The notes beneath the pieces are model-generated. The model ran no database searches. It saw only the letters and a list, made by a program, of their open reading frames with translations, and was not told the DNA's origin. From Mucilaginibacter cryoferens (lineage in GTDB: Bacteria > Bacteroidota > Bacteroidia > Sphingobacteriales > Sphingobacteriaceae), in assembly GCF_014205845.1 (NCBI RefSeq), contig NZ_JACHCR010000014.1, positions 101,086 to 165,085 of the forward strand: 64,000 nt of DNA, given 5' to 3'. The position numbers and the translations under genes were made by a program. How positions within the stretch are numbered: position 1 is the first letter of the stretch; each line of letters opens with the position of its first letter. This document shows, piece by piece, positions 10,001-18,176 of this stretch.

Positions 10001-10067
10001 CAAACGCAGCGTCTACGGTAAGTAAGAACAATAACATCAACCCTGAAATAGTAAATATTCTTTTCAT
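7044..10067 (-). CDS. SusC/RagA-family TonB-dependent transporter
   Basis: A 1007-residue outer-membrane transporter. In order: signal peptide (1-23), a carboxypeptidase-regulatory-like beta domain (about 26-110), the link LQQVVVIGYGTQRKLDVTGS typical of SusC proteins, a plug domain with RGLGTIYGNTKPLFVVDGV and ILKDASSTAIYGIRAANGVV, and a 22-strand barrel ending in the C-terminal aromatic pattern YATYNFGVNVTF. It imports oligosaccharide into the periplasm using TonB. There is no N-terminal STN domain, so signalling through an anti-sigma factor is unlikely; control probably comes from the neighbouring propeller regulator. Confidence 0.96.
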   Translation of the reverse strand: MKRIFTISGLMLLFLLTVDAAFAQNVTVKGKVIDATSGEALIGVSVLVKGTSTGAQTDANGGYALSVPGTATLTFAYIGYATQEVAVNNQTTVDVRLQAKANELQQVVVIGYGTQRKLDVTGSIATVKGSDVAKQASTTALGGLQGKVAGVQITNSGSPGAAPDITIRGLGTIYGNTKPLFVVDGVWYSDISFLNPQDIESFSILKDASSTAIYGIRAANGVVLIGTKRGVKGKPVINYNGYAGFQAVTNQVKMANGTEYATAVNELSALNGGSPIFSNPASYGTGTDWYKQILHKAFVTNHEASISGGTDKYTYNYSFGYLDQGGLAKTNNYQRYTIHLSNDFKLTKALKFGYTASALSDKSKDVNGDLFHQLFGAAPTLPVRTANGGYGDPNNYGTGDGNNYNPQATLDFFNQKTKNKRFTYNAYAELSFLKNFKFRSSYGGDISQNEVRAFTPIYEATVKQFSNKTNLDVNHTDVRNWIWENTLTYDVKIKDHRLTVLAGYSAQDNTTRQIDGKADYVPYVANGSIRKSFPDTTNVNYFATPGSQIHTRALSQFGRVNYSFKDKYMLNASVRKDGASQFYGDHTYGYFPSVGAGWVITNEDFMKDQKVFSNLKLRGSWGKVGNSGVPINPTVQVIATDPYLTGIFGNPQTLYPGASINSIVPPSIVWEKTVSSDLGLEGGFLENKLSFEADYYNRETQDAIFAIPVAGSLGTNNGSLIGNQASIQNRGFEFSLSWKDRTSKDFSYSIGANIGVNNNKVLKVITGDNPIYDGGDGIANGALATRTVVGQPIGQFYGYKVEGIFQTAAQVAASKQKGASPGDFIYQDTNNDGILDSRDRVALGSPLPKYNYGINTSFTYKNFDLALDFQGVADVSVYNANIAYRFGNENFTQDFYANRWHGAGTSNTYPSVNVGKTSNAAPNSFYVESGAYFRMRNAQFGYTLPGVLSNKLGISKVRFYANAQNAINIFGYKGFSPEIGGAVGSRGIDASVYPLYATYNFGVNVTF

Positions 10068-10115
10068 AGTGGTTAATAAATAAAACGGATTAGAAATAAT
10101 TGGTTTATTAATTTA

Positions 10116-10147
10116 CAAAGCTGTACAGATAATGCAGCTTAATCAAA
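10116..10147 (-). promoter_or_regulatory. Probable susCD promoter
   Basis: On the minus strand TTTG (10147-10144) and CAGCTTTG (10123-10116) are separated by 20 bases, close to the Bacteroidota -33/-7 layout (TTTG, then TAnnTTTG). The predicted leader is about 45 bases. One mismatch to the -7 consensus fits a promoter that needs an activator. Confidence 0.45.
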
Positions 10148-10325
10148 AAAATTAACTCAACATTAATACATCAACCTTAACATACTTTCTCAGGTTTTGT
10201 GTGCTGTTGTTTTATTTTATTGATAATCAGTGTTTTGATTGCGCTTCGAGTGCGGGTGATATACTACATCAGGCATACATGGTAAATCGGTTTTGTAAAC
10301 AGCCATGAGAGGCAATGATGTAGTG

Positions 10326-13220
10326 TTATAACTCGATGAGAAACTCGGTAAGGTTTTTATCGTGCTCCAAATTGAGCTTTTTACGTAGGCGATAACGCCG
10401 TATTTCGACACCACGCAGGGAGATATTGAGCAAAGAGGCCATTTCTTTACTGCTCATGTTCATGCGCAGGTAGGCGCATAATTTAAGGTCGTTTGGTACC
10501 AGGTCGGGGTGATCTGCTTTGAGTTTTTTGAAGAAATTTTCGTGTGCTTCATTAAAGCTTTTCTCAAAAATGTTCCAGTCGCGCTCGTCATTCATCCCCT
10601 CGTCTATTACTTTTTGAATGCGGCGTAGCTGCTCGTCTGATAGTTTTTTGCCGGTGCTGTCTTTTAAATGCGCAATCTCTTCGCTTATTTTTTGCAGTAA
10701 TTCATTTTTGTAAACCAAATTCATGGCAGAGTTGGCCAGCTCGCGGCTTTTACCTGCAAGGTCGGCTTGTAACTGTTCGTTTTTTATGTTGATGATATGC
10801 TGTTCGTTAGCAACGGCCTCCTGTTTTAAAAACTCTTCCTTTTCGTGCTGTAGCTTTTCTTGAATACGGTGTTGGTGGCGTTTTAATTTACGGCGATAAT
10901 AATATCGGATAAGGTAATAGCATAGTATAAGTAATAGCGTGTAAAATAACATAGCGGGCTTGCCTGCATACCACGGCGGCAGTATAACAAAGCTTAACGT
11001 GGTAATTGCCGATAGATTTTGATCGTTAATTTTGGCGCGTACTTTAAAATGATAGGTACCCTGATCCAGGTTTGTAAATTCTTTTTGGGTTTGTGGTGTC
11101 CAATCGCTCCACTGCGCCGAGTATCCTTCCAGGTAGTACTGAAATTTAATTTTAGCCTGTTTATAGTAAGGCAGCGAATAAGAGATGCGGATATTGTTTT
11201 GCGGGTAAGGGATCTCTATATCGTTAATCCCGTTGTTGCTTTCACTTACAGTATAAACTTTATCGGTAATGTTTTCAACCTCCCGGATAAGTACCTGCGG
11301 AATATTGATGCGATTAGGTGTAAGCGCGTCTTCATCGTTCAGAATTACAAAGCCATCATCAACGCTTATAAGGTAGGTGGCATTATTGATGCGGTTAATG
11401 GTTTCGTAATGTTGCACCATCTGGCCGTTAAGAATGCTGAAGCGGTTGCTATCGATGTTGAGTTTGCCTGGTACCGAAAAATCGGCCAGGGCCACACGCC
11501 CCTGGTTAATGAACCAAAATTTTTTGCCTATTGCTTGTATAATTTTACCCGATGAGGCAAATGTGCCCAGCTTTTTGTTAAGCTGCGTGTATTTAAAAAA
11601 GCGGTCGGTAATATCATCGTAAACATAAAAACCAGAGTCGGACGAGAAAACCACCCGGTTATCCAAATTAAACACGTTCACATTGTAACTTCCGGGCAGG
11701 CCGTATTTGCTATCGTAATAAACCTTTGATGTCACTTTTTTAAGATCGGCGCTGAGGGTAATTTTGTATATGCCTTTATAAGCGTGGCTTACCCATATCT
11801 GTCCCTTGTTATCCTGCTCTATATAGCGGGATGGCTCGCCAAAACCAGCCACTTTATGATCGAGCATCCAATTGCCGGCGGCATCTTTTTTGAGGATGGC
11901 CAGGCCGGTATAGGTTCCCTGGATCAGTTTATCCGCATTTAGTTTTTTGGTGGTCCACGCACCGGTTATGGTAGATATTTTGGTGATACTATTGCCGTTT
12001 ACCTGGTAGGTGCCATCGTTATGACCGCAAAGCAGGCGGCCATCTTGCAAGGTGAGGTCCCAAACCTGGCCCTGCGAGCCGGGTATTAATTTAAAATCGA
12101 ACGACTGAACGAGTTTGTTGCTTGTTTCCGGTATCCAATCGCTGTAAAATAAGCCTTGATTAGTACCCAGGTAAATTTTATTGTCGGATATAATGCTTGA
12201 ATAAACGGTGCCGAATTTACCTGTTTTATCGAAGTAAAAATACAGGGGCGAATTGATCTCTATGCGATCTATCCCATTATCCAATCCGGCCCAAAGATTT
12301 TGCTCGTTATCGGTATATAAACTTAAAACGGTATTGTTTTGTAACCCGCTTGATTTGTTGATGTGCTGTACCGCATTGCCGGCCGTATCAACCACTACAA
12401 TACCATTTAAAATAGTGCCATAGGCAAAATATTTGCCGGATACCATTACGCCATTATTAAGCTGATAAGTTTTTAAAAAATCATTGGCCTGGTTTGCCCA
12501 GGGCAATACGGTTTTACCATCGTAAACAAATAAGCCATTTTGGGCGGTGCCAATTATATACTTACTTTTTGGAAGCGAAATAATGGATAGCACACCGCTT
12601 GGGCCTAATATATTACTGCCTGGTATGTATACCAATTTGTTACCCTTAAGTTCAAATAAGCCTACTGATACCTGTTCTATAAAAAAGCGCCCGCCTGCTT
12701 TAAATAAAAACAAATAGGGACTGGTAGCTTTTATTACCTCAATTTTGCCGTTCGCATAAATATATACCGAGCCAAACGACTCAAAGATCACCCTATCGCC
12801 ATCGATATAAATTTTCCAGATCTCTTCGTTAATAGGTTTGTATTTTGCCGGCACCAGGTTTACCAGCGAATTGTATTTTAAAAAGCCTTTCTTATCATTG
12901 GCCCAATAACCAAATTCGCCATAGGCCCCCGCGTATATTTTGCCCCTGCCATCGGCCGATACCGAGCGCACTATTAAACCGTTGGGCATATGGTGCTGTT
13001 GCCAGTATTTGCCATCAAAAGCCAGTAAGCCTTCGGCGTTACCAAAATACATAATACCATGCTCGTCGCGGGTTATGCTCCAGTTTTGGTTACCCCACTG
13101 GTACATGGCCTTGGTGTAATTTTGCACATAAGGTACCCCCACGCTTTTAATATCAACCACTTGTGCATCTACTGCACTAAAACAAAACAGGGATATAAAA
13201 AGGATGAGTGATTTACGCAT
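10326..13220 (-). CDS. Membrane-bound propeller/Y_Y_Y sensor with LuxR-type DNA-binding domain
   Basis: A 964-residue one-component regulator. Order: signal peptide (1-19); a large periplasmic beta-propeller of regulator-propeller repeats (about 30-650, for example NQNWSITRDEHGIMYFGNAE and ENIRDW-like turns); a Y_Y_Y domain (about 660-745, YYLEGYSAQWSDWTPQTQKE); one membrane helix (about 757-772); a long coiled coil (about 775-850); and a C-terminal helix-turn-helix with MSSKEMASLLNISLRGVEIR (about 905-960). No kinase or receiver domain is present, so a periplasmic glycan signal would pass straight through the membrane to a DNA-bound, membrane-tethered HTH. It sits 258 bases upstream of susC, in the same direction, and is its likely activator. 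Confidence 0.88.
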   Translation of the reverse strand: MRKSLILFISLFCFSAVDAQVVDIKSVGVPYVQNYTKAMYQWGNQNWSITRDEHGIMYFGNAEGLLAFDGKYWQQHHMPNGLIVRSVSADGRGKIYAGAYGEFGYWANDKKGFLKYNSLVNLVPAKYKPINEEIWKIYIDGDRVIFESFGSVYIYANGKIEVIKATSPYLFLFKAGGRFFIEQVSVGLFELKGNKLVYIPGSNILGPSGVLSIISLPKSKYIIGTAQNGLFVYDGKTVLPWANQANDFLKTYQLNNGVMVSGKYFAYGTILNGIVVVDTAGNAVQHINKSSGLQNNTVLSLYTDNEQNLWAGLDNGIDRIEINSPLYFYFDKTGKFGTVYSSIISDNKIYLGTNQGLFYSDWIPETSNKLVQSFDFKLIPGSQGQVWDLTLQDGRLLCGHNDGTYQVNGNSITKISTITGAWTTKKLNADKLIQGTYTGLAILKKDAAGNWMLDHKVAGFGEPSRYIEQDNKGQIWVSHAYKGIYKITLSADLKKVTSKVYYDSKYGLPGSYNVNVFNLDNRVVFSSDSGFYVYDDITDRFFKYTQLNKKLGTFASSGKIIQAIGKKFWFINQGRVALADFSVPGKLNIDSNRFSILNGQMVQHYETINRINNATYLISVDDGFVILNDEDALTPNRINIPQVLIREVENITDKVYTVSESNNGINDIEIPYPQNNIRISYSLPYYKQAKIKFQYYLEGYSAQWSDWTPQTQKEFTNLDQGTYHFKVRAKINDQNLSAITTLSFVILPPWYAGKPAMLFYTLLLILCYYLIRYYYRRKLKRHQHRIQEKLQHEKEEFLKQEAVANEQHIINIKNEQLQADLAGKSRELANSAMNLVYKNELLQKISEEIAHLKDSTGKKLSDEQLRRIQKVIDEGMNDERDWNIFEKSFNEAHENFFKKLKADHPDLVPNDLKLCAYLRMNMSSKEMASLLNISLRGVEIRRYRLRKKLNLEHDKNLTEFLIEL

Positions 13221-13414
13221 GAGTTATAAAATGGCATCAGCTTATTAAAACAAACCAATTTTGCGAAATTAAGATTTGAGTTTGGATAAATAAAATAAGC
13301 TAAAAGCAGCCATCCATCCGGAACCACATCTCAATATGCAGGTAATAGTAAAGAGTTCTACTTTTATAGATATCATTTTATCTTTATTAACTTCCGGTTT
13401 TGAATCCCTGTTGA

Positions 13415-14365
13415 ATGAAACGTAACGACGATATACTTTGGAAAGCGGCATTGGAAGATCTCTTTGATGACTTTTTGCGTTTTTTTTATGCCGATGCGGA
13501 TAAGTTGTTTGATTTTGAAAAGGGGTTTCAATACCTGGATAAAGAGCTGGATCAGCTATTTCCTCCCGACGCGGGTAATTATGCCCCCAGGTACGTTGAT
13601 AAATTGATTAAAGTATTTACAAAAGGCGGCGACGAAGAGTGGGTGCTTATTCATGTTGAAGTGCATGGATATACCGATCACGACTTTGCCAAACGGATGT
13701 TTCAATATTACTACCGGATATTGGATCAGTACGATAAGCCCATTACCGCATTTGCCATTTTTGCCGACACCGGCAAAAACTTCGGCCCGCAATTTTATGA
13801 AAGGGCGTTTTTAGGTACAAAAGTTTATTATAGCTATAACACCTTCAAAATTATAGACCAGGATGATGCCGAACTTGAAGCCAGCAATAATCCTTTTGCC
13901 ATGGCGGTACTATCGGCTAAGCTTGCACTCTCCAGAAATTTAGTTAACGATCAACAGTTGTTTGATCTCGCTTATGATTTGGCTAAGCGCTTATTAAGCA
14001 AAAAGATGCCTAAAGATAAAATACGCAAAGTGATGAGCTTTTTACGCTATTACCTTCGTTTTGAAAACCCCGAAATGTTTACTAAATTTGAGCAAGAGGT
14101 AGCTATTTTAACAGAAAGAAGTATCACCATGGGCATAGAGGAGTTTTTATTAGACAGGGCCGAAAAGCAAGGTATAGAAAAAGGCATCGAAAGAGGTATA
14201 GAAAAAGGCATAGAAAAAGGGCGTGAAGAAGGCCGCGAGGAGGAACTGATTAAAGTAGTAACAAACCTTATTGTTCAGTTAGGTTTAGCTAATGAACAAA
14301 TTGCGGCTATTGCCGAGGTGCCTGTAAGTTTTGTTAAAACAATAAGAGACGGATTAAACAAATAG
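13415..14365 (+). CDS. Rpn-family (PD-(D/E)XK) putative nuclease
   Basis: A 316-residue protein resembling the recombination-promoting nuclease/putative transposase family. The N-terminal half has the nuclease-like core: LDQLFPPD and then VLIHVEVHGYTDHDFAKRMF, where Glu of VEVH is the probable catalytic acidic residue, followed by PITAFAIFADTG. The C-terminal part has a helical segment and a GIEKG/GIERG run (about 250-272) of 12-base DNA repeats, rich in Lys/Glu, that is usual in this family. Known Rpn proteins cut DNA and raise RecA-independent recombination; some act in phage defence. It is isolated, between divergently and convergently placed genes. Confidence 0.75.
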   Translation: MKRNDDILWKAALEDLFDDFLRFFYADADKLFDFEKGFQYLDKELDQLFPPDAGNYAPRYVDKLIKVFTKGGDEEWVLIHVEVHGYTDHDFAKRMFQYYYRILDQYDKPITAFAIFADTGKNFGPQFYERAFLGTKVYYSYNTFKIIDQDDAELEASNNPFAMAVLSAKLALSRNLVNDQQLFDLAYDLAKRLLSKKMPKDKIRKVMSFLRYYLRFENPEMFTKFEQEVAILTERSITMGIEEFLLDRAEKQGIEKGIERGIEKGIEKGREEGREEELIKVVTNLIVQLGLANEQIAAIAEVPVSFVKTIRDGLNK

Positions 14366-14383
14366 TATAATACTGTAAACAGC

Positions 14384-14427
14384 AATAACAAAAAAGCTTA
14401 CCCGGATGGTAAGCTTTTTTTGTTATT
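14384..14427. terminator. Bidirectional intrinsic terminator
   Basis: A near-perfect stem (left arm 14384-14402, right arm 14408-14427, core AAGCTTACC/GGTAAGCTT, loop CGGAT) with A and T runs on both sides. It serves both the nuclease gene and the convergent trhO, and overlaps the trhO stop codon. Confidence 0.9.
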
Positions 14428-15391
14428 GGTCTGCCGGTTGCAGGTTATTCTTTTTAGCTGTATTTACCGGTTGAGGGATTTTTACATAATAGCCGGTGCC
14501 ATCATAAACCCTTTTGCGCGGGTGGCTTTGGCAGGCATCGCTGCAGCAGCCTTCTAATTGGGTGCCGCATTCATCGCATTGGGTAAAATGCTCATTACAC
14601 TCGGGATTGGCGCAGTTGATCATTTTGGGCGTGGTTTTACCGCAGTTGCGGCAGGTTGATATAACTACCGGATTCACGCTGTTTACATCAACAGAAAGGC
14701 GGTTGTCAAATACATAGCATTTGCCTTCAAAATCCTCGCCGCCGGCTTCTTTGCCGTATTTTATAATACCGCCATGTAGCTGGTATACTTCGGGGAAGCC
14801 TTCGTGCAAGAGCAGCGCCGATGCTTTTTCGCATTTGATGCCGCCGGTACAATAAGTTAATATCTTTTTATCCTTGTATTTGGCCAGCTCATTGATCATG
14901 GCCGGAAAATCTCTAAAGTTTTCGATATCAAGTGTTATCGCGTTTTTAAATTTGCCTAAAGAGTGCTCGTAGTTCGAGCGTACATCCAGCACAACCACAT
15001 CGTCGCGGTCCTTCATCGCCATAAAATCTTTTGGCTCCAGGTGCTTACCGGTTTGTTGCTTTGGGTCTATCACGTTTGGATCGCGCAGGCCAGAGTATAC
15101 AATCTCGGCCTTGTGGCGTACGTGCATTTTTACAAATGATGGCTCATCAACTTCATCAACCTTAAAATCAATACCCGCAAAACGCACATCGGCGTGCAAG
15201 GTATCCATATAGGTTTTACAAGCTTCGGAGGTACCAGATATGGTGCCGTTAAGTCCTTCTTCGGCCACAATAACGCGACCGGTTAAGCCTAAACTTTTAC
15301 AAAATTTTAAATGATCGGCAGCAAATTGCTCCGCATCGGCTATTGTTGAATAACAATAGTACAGTAGTGTATTATATATTGCCATAAACAT
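14423..15391 (-). CDS. trhO: tRNA uridine(34) hydroxylase TrhO (rhodanese family)
   Basis: A 322-residue YceA/TrhO protein, which makes 5-hydroxyuridine at the wobble position of tRNAs using oxygen. It has an N-terminal ferredoxin-like domain (RVIVAEEGLNGTISGTSEAC), a rhodanese domain with the active-site loop YCTGGIKCEKAS (Cys181), and a C-terminal Cys-rich segment with paired CxxC motifs (CRNCGKTTP, CANPEC, CDECG). The length is usual for the long form. The start may be Met1 or Met3. A good -7 element lies about 33 bases upstream. Confidence 0.93.
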   Translation of the reverse strand: MFMAIYNTLLYYCYSTIADAEQFAADHLKFCKSLGLTGRVIVAEEGLNGTISGTSEACKTYMDTLHADVRFAGIDFKVDEVDEPSFVKMHVRHKAEIVYSGLRDPNVIDPKQQTGKHLEPKDFMAMKDRDDVVVLDVRSNYEHSLGKFKNAITLDIENFRDFPAMINELAKYKDKKILTYCTGGIKCEKASALLLHEGFPEVYQLHGGIIKYGKEAGGEDFEGKCYVFDNRLSVDVNSVNPVVISTCRNCGKTTPKMINCANPECNEHFTQCDECGTQLEGCCSDACQSHPRKRVYDGTGYYVKIPQPVNTAKKNNLQPADQ

Positions 15392-15423
15392 TGATACTGC
15401 TGCAAACAGTGTTAAATGAGGTG

Positions 15424-15431
15424 CAAAGATA
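15424..15431 (-). promoter_or_regulatory. trhO promoter -7 element
   Basis: TATCTTTG on the minus strand matches TAnnTTTG exactly. It lies 33 bases before the trhO start. I see no clear TTG at the expected -33 distance. Confidence 0.5.
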
Positions 15432-15455
15432 GGTTTTTTGGTGAATAGTTGAAAA

Positions 15456-15497
15456 GGTGAAAGGTGAAAGGTGAAAGGTGAAAGGTGAAAGGTGAAA
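15456..15497. repeat. Six perfect tandem copies of the heptamer GGTGAAA
   Basis: GGTGAAA is repeated six times without error. The last copy forms the base of the hairpin that follows. Perfect short tandem repeats are prone to slippage; the array lies about 65 bases upstream of trhO, so copy number would change only the leader/promoter-distal region. Confidence 0.95.
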
Positions 15498-15525
15498 GGC
15501 TGGCGATATTCGCCAGCCTTTCACT
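15491..15525 (-). terminator. Strong hairpin downstream of the DUF5686 gene
   Basis: A perfect 14-bp stem (15492-15505 with 15511-15524, core AAAGGCTGGCG, loop ATATT), with one more G-U pair outside. On the minus strand it is followed by TTTCACC repeats in place of a pure U-run. It probably ends the DUF5686 transcript. Confidence 0.7.
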
Positions 15526-15575
15526 GTAAAACTAAATGCGGCTACCTTTCGCCGTTACCCTTTCATTTCAAAAAA

Positions 15576-18056
15576 CTATCTTATCCCGTAAAAGATCCTG
15601 AATCCCTGTATGTATTTTTGGTTGCCGGCGTAGGAGATACCATAATCAACCCTAAATATGAGGCGTTGTACACCTACGTAAAACTCACGGTAGTTTTTGT
15701 TGTTTTTGGTAGTAAGGTAGTTGGCCCCAATAACTTCTTCCAGTTTAGCTTTCCTTAATAATGGAATCTTATTAAATATAGACCCCGCAAAATTGTGCTG
15801 GTAGTGGGCCTCTAAAAACGCGCCGTTGGTACTATAGGTATAAAAAGGTAAAAAGTGAAAACTACCCACATAAGTAGGATCGAAGGTGGTACCCTGGTTA
15901 CCTAAAAAGTGGTTATAATCCATGTAATACAAGGTTTTGTTGTTGAAAAAGCCACCGGCGGTAAATTTAAAGGATGAAAACCCTGTAAGGCCTACCCTGA
16001 TATTGTATTGAGAGATATCAACCGATGCAAAATCATAATCAACGTCGGAGCCAAAAGCTCCTTTAATGCCCTTACGGTAATTTACGGTTAGCGTTGGATA
16101 TTTTGACGGTAGGTTAAACTTACCCGTTGGCCGGGTAACATACTGCTGATCGAATGTAAATGATGCCGAAGAGGTAAAGGTTAATGCCTGGTTTTCCGGG
16201 AACAAAAACGAATGATCATCGGCAGGTGCTCCCGGCGGGGCCAATGGGTTATTGGATGTATAATCCCTGTCTTTTACATTTTTGATGTGGGCAAAGGAGG
16301 TATTGTACAACTGGCTTCTATCGGCATAAGAAATGTTGCCACTAAGCATCACTCCGTTGGTTACCTCGCGCTGATAGCCAAATAAGCCATAGTGGGTACG
16401 GTAATATTTAACATAGTTGTTTTCGCTTAGCAAAGTACTCAGGGTATTAAAATATAACGAACGGGTGCCAACGTTATTTAAATCGAGCACATCGCTGCCA
16501 AAGCCCACAAAAAATTTGGCATTATGGAAGGGATCGTTCTTGTATTCGGAATAAATATTAGCGCTAAGCTTTTTGTTGCCAAAACCATACCGCAAGGCCG
16601 GAGAGATATTGAAGGAATGAAAATCATCCAGCTTTTTGGTGTACCGCACTTTGGCGTTTATGCCAAAACCCTCTACAGTATTAAAGTAAAATGTTTGTAT
16701 AAACGGATAGATGTACAGCGAATCTGTTGCGGCCCGGTTACTGGCATTGTAACCAAATATGAGGTAGCCCGGGTAATTGATATGGTTTTTGGTATGCTGC
16801 AATGTATCCAGATAGGCATCTGTTTTTTTGTAGGCGGCTATGCTATCCTTTTTTTCATAATCGCGCGCCTCGCGTTTGGTTAGCGGCACAGGGCGTACTG
16901 ATGACCAGTAATCTTCTTTTTTGGTATTTGCTGTGGTGTCAATTTTTAAAACTTCGCCGGTGAAGTAATGCTGCGGAAAGGTTGGGTTAATTTTATAATT
17001 GTTGTAAATGGCCTCATAGTAGCCACCAAATTTAAAACCCAAAACAGCCCCTTTAAAGTTGTATTGTACGGCTGCCGGCATCCAAACGCTATCAGTTATT
17101 GCTACATATTGCTGGCTGATGTGCAGGGTATCAATAAGGTTAAGTGTATTTACGCCATTGGCCAGGTACAGATCGGCGCTGTATAAACGCCAGTCGCCCT
17201 CAACTATATAAATATTACCCTGGAAATATTGCCCATGCGCCCTGCGCGGTATTACCTGTATTTTATCAATAACCCGACCATTTTCGTTTGATACGCCCAG
17301 TAATTTATACCTGTAAAACAGTAAAGCATCTGATGCCAGTGGCGATACATAACCACGGGTACTTAAGCCGTTGATAGAGAAAACGTTATTGTAAAAATTA
17401 ACCTGCAGGTCTGATGCTTTGTTGTAACTAAACGCGGTATTTATACCGGCCATTCTGTTGGCAATAGTTACCTCTTTTATCTTGTCGGGCTTCTGAAAGC
17501 TATAGTCAGACAGGGATTCCTGCTGGTAAAGAATGCCCCTGCCCGCCGAATCAAGATCGAGCGTATGGATAACTTCTCTTGACAGTAAAGCCTTTGGTGC
17601 GCTCAGTAATTTTTGTACACCTTTTATATATACAGCGCAAGAGTAGGAGTTTGCTTCATCCAGGTAATATTTACGTTTTTTAATCACCTGCTTCATAATG
17701 GTATCGGCTGCATCGCGGTTCTTTTTGTAAATGGCGGCTACCCTTTCGGTAGCAAAAACTTCGTCATCCAACTGAACGTTAATGGCTTCGTCATGATCTG
17801 CAATGGTAACTTTTACCACCTTTTCGGTATAGCCAACAAAACGGTAAGTTAAATTGTAAGTACCCGGCGACAGCTTAAACTGGTAAACACCATTTTCATT
17901 TGCAGTGGTACCGTAACTGGAATTACGGATATAAACCGAGGTAAAAGGGACTGCATTGTTTTTTTGATCGGTTACTTTGCCCGATAAAAGATACTGCTGT
18001 GCCGATGCAGTAAAAGCACATAAAGCAGTAAAAATCAATAGTAAGTATCTTTTCAT
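15576..18056 (-). CDS. DUF5686 outer-membrane protein with carboxypeptidase-like regulatory domain
   Basis: An 826-residue secreted protein. Signal peptide MKRYLLLIFTALCAFTASAQ; then a carboxypeptidase-regulatory-like domain (about 22-105, LSGKVTDQKNNAVPFTSVYI and FVGYTEKVVKVTI); then the DUF5686 region, which starts with DTIMKQVIKKRKYY and continues with strand-rich sequence ending in IQGFRIFYGIR, like an outer-membrane barrel terminus. The function is unknown; a TonB-linked or surface role is assumed for the family. I start at Met6 of the longer frame (18056) because the signal peptide begins there. It is transcribed divergently from kbl. Confidence 0.85.
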   Translation of the reverse strand: MKRYLLLIFTALCAFTASAQQYLLSGKVTDQKNNAVPFTSVYIRNSSYGTTANENGVYQFKLSPGTYNLTYRFVGYTEKVVKVTIADHDEAINVQLDDEVFATERVAAIYKKNRDAADTIMKQVIKKRKYYLDEANSYSCAVYIKGVQKLLSAPKALLSREVIHTLDLDSAGRGILYQQESLSDYSFQKPDKIKEVTIANRMAGINTAFSYNKASDLQVNFYNNVFSINGLSTRGYVSPLASDALLFYRYKLLGVSNENGRVIDKIQVIPRRAHGQYFQGNIYIVEGDWRLYSADLYLANGVNTLNLIDTLHISQQYVAITDSVWMPAAVQYNFKGAVLGFKFGGYYEAIYNNYKINPTFPQHYFTGEVLKIDTTANTKKEDYWSSVRPVPLTKREARDYEKKDSIAAYKKTDAYLDTLQHTKNHINYPGYLIFGYNASNRAATDSLYIYPFIQTFYFNTVEGFGINAKVRYTKKLDDFHSFNISPALRYGFGNKKLSANIYSEYKNDPFHNAKFFVGFGSDVLDLNNVGTRSLYFNTLSTLLSENNYVKYYRTHYGLFGYQREVTNGVMLSGNISYADRSQLYNTSFAHIKNVKDRDYTSNNPLAPPGAPADDHSFLFPENQALTFTSSASFTFDQQYVTRPTGKFNLPSKYPTLTVNYRKGIKGAFGSDVDYDFASVDISQYNIRVGLTGFSSFKFTAGGFFNNKTLYYMDYNHFLGNQGTTFDPTYVGSFHFLPFYTYSTNGAFLEAHYQHNFAGSIFNKIPLLRKAKLEEVIGANYLTTKNNKNYREFYVGVQRLIFRVDYGISYAGNQKYIQGFRIFYGIR

Positions 18057-18145
18057 ATCCAAAATACACAATGCTTTTAACCATCAAAATGTTTTAACAC
18101 GCTGTTGAATTAATATTTAAGGCATCATAAAGTGTATCAAATGTT

Positions 18146-18153
18146 TAATTTTG
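18146..18153 (+). promoter_or_regulatory. kbl promoter -7 element
   Basis: TAATTTTG fits TAnnTTTG. It lies 24 bases before the kbl start chosen here, which supports that start over the upstream in-frame ATGs at 18132 and 18141. No convincing -33 TTG is seen at the usual distance. Confidence 0.45.
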
Positions 18154-18176
18154 CTGCCTTAAAACAGCACATAATT

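Noticed and set aside
13415..14365. Rpn-like gene as part of an insertion sequence
   Set aside because: No terminal inverted repeats or target duplications flank it, and Rpn proteins are often lone genes.
15456..15497. Tandem heptamer array as a CRISPR
   Set aside because: Units are seven bases with no spacers and no cas genes nearby.
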